Shown here: positions 61,245 through 64,000 of the stretch, in pieces
Layout of the letters: each line of letters starts with the position of its first letter
Numbering within the stretch: the stretch's first letter is position 1
Source: Fusibacter_A sp965140735
GTDB taxonomy: Bacteria; Bacillota; Clostridia; Peptostreptococcales; Acidaminobacteraceae
Reading direction: 5' to 3'
DNA: 64,000 bases
Assembly (NCBI GenBank): GCA_965140735.1
Contig: OZ223306.1
Span: forward strand, 3,906,001-3,970,000
Program-made: the position numbers and the translations under genes
The notes under the pieces: model-generated
What the model was told of the DNA's origin: nothing
Seen by the model: only the letters and a program-made list of their open reading frames with translations
Databases searched by the model: none

Positions 61245-62579
61245 ATGAAGAAAAACAGTATAATAATCGAACCCAAAAGATTATCAGGTACGGTTAATGT
61301 ACCGCCATCAAAGAGTTTAAGCCATCGTGGGATCATGTGTGCAGGTTTATCTGAGGACATCTCTGTGGTGGAGAATCTGATTTACTCGGATGATATCATC
61401 ACCACAATTGAAGCGATGAAACAATTTGGGATGCAAGTTTTAAGTGAAGAAAAAGTAGGTGAGCGTTACCGCTTGACGTTGCAAAACAAATCCATTTCTA
61501 AACTCAAAGATCAAAATTATAAAATCATCTCTGAACCCACCACAATTCATTGTAGTGAATCTGGAACAACCATTAGATTCTTAATGCCGTTCTTTACTCT
61601 ATCCAGTGCACCGATGACCTTTACAGGGAAAGGCAGATTGGGCGAGCGTCCATACGAAACCTTCTATAAGATCTTAAGAAATCAAAACATTCCATATGAA
61701 ACCACAGAAGGTCTTCTTCCGGTAACGATAACAGGAACTCTAAAGCCAAACAACTTTCAAATGGCTGGCAATGTGAGTTCACAGTTCATCAGTGGTCTAA
61801 TGCTTATTTTACCACTTCTCGGAGAAACTTCTAAAATTGAGCTCACCACACCTCTAGAGTCCAAAGGTTATGTGGATTTAACCATTGATACAAGTAGGCA
61901 ATTTGGTGTTTCAGTGGATATGCCAGACGCTCAAACATTTGTCATAAACGGTAATCAACATTATAAAGGGACAACTTATGCTGTGGAAGGGGATTATTCA
62001 CAAGCAGCATTCTGGCTAGTGGCAGGGAGTCTTGGTAATGATGTTGTCCTTGAGGGGATGCAAAAAACATCACTACAGGGCGATCATGCAATCCTAGAAA
62101 TTGTAGAGAGACTTGGTGGAAAAATCACATGGCAATCAGAGGGCGTTAAATCAACAGAGTCAGCCCTAAAGACTGCTGTGGTAGATGCATCCCAGTGTCC
62201 TGATCTTGTACCTGTATTAACTGTTTTACTCAGCATGGGCAATGGTACTTCTGAAATCATCAATGCCGGTAGATTACGTATTAAAGAATCGGATCGATTA
62301 AAGGCTATTTGTACTGAACTCAATAAAATGGGTGGACAAGTAGAAGAACTTGAAGAAGGTTTGAAAATAAAAGGTGTTCAGGGCTTTAAGGGGGCAGTTG
62401 TTGATTCTTGGAATGATCATAGAATCGCAATGGCACTGGCAATAGCAGCAACACGTGCAGATGGTCCCGTGGAAATTACTGGATTTGAAGCCGTTAGGAA
62501 ATCGTATCCAATGTTTTGGGTAGATTATGAAAAATTAGGAGGTGTGATTCATGGGGAGTCAGATTGGAGAAATCTTTAA
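61245..62579 (+). CDS. aroA: 5-enolpyruvylshikimate-3-phosphate synthase
   Basis: 444 residues; transfers enolpyruvyl from PEP to shikimate 3-phosphate. Motifs include VPPSKSLSHRGIMCAGL (S3P binding), SGTTIRFLMPFF, KGRLGERPYETFY, SSQFISGLMLILPLL and RIKESDRLKAICTEL. The residue pattern after SGTT is RFLMP instead of LRLM of class I enzymes, so it is the divergent, class II-like type found in Firmicutes. GAATGTG is a weak binding site 12 bases after aroB. It overlaps aroC by 29 bases. Confidence 0.95.
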   Translation: MKKNSIIIEPKRLSGTVNVPPSKSLSHRGIMCAGLSEDISVVENLIYSDDIITTIEAMKQFGMQVLSEEKVGERYRLTLQNKSISKLKDQNYKIISEPTTIHCSESGTTIRFLMPFFTLSSAPMTFTGKGRLGERPYETFYKILRNQNIPYETTEGLLPVTITGTLKPNNFQMAGNVSSQFISGLMLILPLLGETSKIELTTPLESKGYVDLTIDTSRQFGVSVDMPDAQTFVINGNQHYKGTTYAVEGDYSQAAFWLVAGSLGNDVVLEGMQKTSLQGDHAILEIVERLGGKITWQSEGVKSTESALKTAVVDASQCPDLVPVLTVLLSMGNGTSEIINAGRLRIKESDRLKAICTELNKMGGQVEELEEGLKIKGVQGFKGAVVDSWNDHRIAMALAIAATRADGPVEITGFEAVRKSYPMFWVDYEKLGGVIHGESDWRNL

Positions 62580-63639
62580 AATATCTATATTTGGTGAATC
62601 ACACGGCACTGCAATAGGTTGTGTAATTGAGGGTATTCCAGCAGGAACAAAGCTTGATTTGGATTTGATTCGTAAGCGAATGGCACAGCGTAAACCTGGT
62701 CAAGGATCGTTTACAACACCAAGACAAGAGGGCGATCGATTTGAAATTTTAAGTGGTTTTTTTAAGGATCAAACCACTGGAACGCCTCTTTGTATGATGA
62801 TTAAAAATCATGATACGAGATCAAAGGATTATGAAAAGACAAAAGCACTTTTGAGACCTTCTCATGCAGATTACACGGGTACAATTAAATGGCATGGTGC
62901 AAATGATTTTCGTGGGGGCGGGCATTTTTCAGCTCGATTAACCGCACCTTTAGTTTTTGCAGGTGCCATAGCGGAACAATTGCTCAGTGAACAAAATATC
63001 CAAATTATATCTCAGATTGAATCTGTGGGCGCTGTTAACTGCAAGAGTCTTACTGCTTATGATGAGTTAAAACCTATCTTAGAGCAATTCGATGAGACGC
63101 CTCTTTTGATTCATCCAGATTATGAAGCTTCTGTCCTTGAAGAAATTGAAAACGCTCGGAACGCACTTGATTCTGTAGGGGGTGTAGTAGAAACTCTAGT
63201 TTTAAATATGCCTGTAGGCGTGGGGAACCCCATGTTTGATACGATAGAAAGCGAACTTTCTTATGGCTTGTTCGGTATTCCAGCAGTGAAGGGCGTCAGC
63301 TTTGGGGCGGGATTTGACCTTCCAAAAATGAGAGGTTCCGAGGCCAATGATGCGTTTATAATAGAAGAAAATGTGATTAAGACAAGGACCAATAACAATG
63401 GTGGAATCAATGGTGGGATCAGTAATGGTATGCCGATTTGGTTTAGATGTGCTTTTAAACCGACGCCATCTATAGCAAAGTCTCAAGAAACAGTGAATCT
63501 CGAAACTTTAAAATCAGAAAAACTTGAAATTGTAGGGAGACATGATCCTTGTGTAGCACTTAGAGGTGCGGTTGTGGTCAAAGCTGTGACGGCTATTAAA
63601 ATTTATGATCTTATAAGAAAGGAGATGTCAAATGGCTAA
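62551..63639 (+). CDS. aroC: Chorismate synthase
   Basis: 362 residues; makes chorismate from EPSP using reduced FMN. Motifs: ISIFGESHGTAIGCVIEG, MAQRKPGQGSFTTPRQEGD, RPSHADYTG, RGGGHFSARLTAP, NNNGGINGGISNGMPI and GRHDPCVALRGAVV. AGGAGGTGTGATTC inside the end of aroA gives the start. It overlaps pheA by 8 bases. There is no flavin reductase domain, so it is the monofunctional type. Confidence 0.96.
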   Translation: MGSQIGEIFKISIFGESHGTAIGCVIEGIPAGTKLDLDLIRKRMAQRKPGQGSFTTPRQEGDRFEILSGFFKDQTTGTPLCMMIKNHDTRSKDYEKTKALLRPSHADYTGTIKWHGANDFRGGGHFSARLTAPLVFAGAIAEQLLSEQNIQIISQIESVGAVNCKSLTAYDELKPILEQFDETPLLIHPDYEASVLEEIENARNALDSVGGVVETLVLNMPVGVGNPMFDTIESELSYGLFGIPAVKGVSFGAGFDLPKMRGSEANDAFIIEENVIKTRTNNNGGINGGISNGMPIWFRCAFKPTPSIAKSQETVNLETLKSEKLEIVGRHDPCVALRGAVVVKAVTAIKIYDLIRKEMSNG

Positions 63640-64000
63640 AATTGCTTTACAAGGCATTGAAGGCTCATATAGCTATGAGGCAATGCTTCAATTATATGGT
63701 CCAAAACCTTATGTTTGTTATGATACGTTTGAGGCAGTCTTTGAATCTGTGATGACAGGACAATGTCAACTCGGTATTTTACCAATTGAAAATTCGTCTA
63801 CGGGGAGTATTTCAGCTGTATATGATCTACTCAATCAATACGATGCACAAATTGTTGCTGAAACGACGCTTCGCATTAATCATAATTTGCTTGCAACTGA
63901 ACCTATTTTACCAAGTGAAGTTGAAGTGGTTTATTCACATCAACAAGGGTTTGATCAGTGTCAGACTTTCTTTAAAAAATATGACAATATGCACCGAATT
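63632..64000 (+). CDS. pheA: Prephenate dehydratase, 5' part
   Basis: The first 123 codons; the gene runs past the right edge. It begins MAKIALQGIEGSYSYEAML, the form of the GxxGSYS prephenate dehydratase start, with GILPIENSSTGSISAVYDLL in the middle (the conserved PIENSxxG). It decarboxylates prephenate to phenylpyruvate for phenylalanine. No chorismate mutase domain precedes it. GAAAGGAGATGTCAA gives the start. It completes a Phe/Tyr branch pair with tyrA in the same operon. Confidence 0.93.
   Translation, partial: MAKIALQGIEGSYSYEAMLQLYGPKPYVCYDTFEAVFESVMTGQCQLGILPIENSSTGSISAVYDLLNQYDAQIVAETTLRINHNLLATEPILPSEVEVVYSHQQGFDQCQTFFKKYDNMHRI

Overview
This is about 64 kb of low-GC, AT-rich DNA from an anaerobic Firmicute, most likely a member of the Clostridia. 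The evidence is strong AAGGAGG-type ribosome binding sites, an NADH-linked [FeFe]-hydrogenase operon, a hybrid cluster protein, Bce-type and ECF signalling modules, and lysine and aromatic biosynthesis genes. A Fusibacter- or Acidaminobacter-like genus would fit, but I cannot fix the genus from sequence alone. I see no rRNA or tRNA genes and no CRISPR array.

Layout. 1-9 kb: end of a nitrilase-family amidase, dapF, a large duplicated-domain lipoprotein, a small Fe-S membrane protein, a HAD phosphatase, a SatP/YaaH acetate carrier and an ABC exporter pair. 8.6-13.2 kb: a stress block with glutathione peroxidase diverging from OhrR over a recognisable OhrR operator, a LUD protein and a ClpE-like unfoldase. 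13.2-14.15 kb: a gene-poor, highly structured stretch with a hidden 49-residue membrane peptide and a degenerate group II intron domain V-like hairpin. 14-25.6 kb: D-serine dehydratase, the hydC-ferredoxin-hydB-hydA operon, and a BceAB-BceRS-type antimicrobial peptide sensing and resistance module. 25.7-32.6 kb: a phosphoesterase and its unknown partner, an array of 34-bp hairpin repeats, a UPF0173 hydrolase, truA, and the nickel-pincer cofactor genes larC-larE-larB. 32.6-34.5 kb: hcp behind a GTAAC-N4-GTTAC operator placed at about -41.5.

34.5-43.7 kb is an accessory, decaying zone. It holds small lipoproteins, truncated or fused genes and two related WYL-type regulators. It contains a second copy of the hcp 3' end (39129-39260) that differs from the first only at three synonymous sites.

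44.5-51.8 kb is a Fur-box-controlled methyltransferase plus family-5 ABC importer operon with an opposing AraC regulator. Next come a Rieske oxygenase, an ECF sigma/anti-sigma pair, a hidden 57-residue gene, a Cof-type phosphatase and an M29 aminopeptidase. From 57.97 kb to the window end runs an aromatic amino acid operon (DAHP synthase, tyrA, aroB, aroA, aroC, pheA).

The most striking unexplained signal is upstream of the aromatic operon. A 45-residue leader ORF carries 12 Phe/Tyr/Trp codons among 18 consecutive codons. It is followed by a rho-independent terminator and a competing antiterminator pairing, which is the architecture of ribosome-mediated attenuation.
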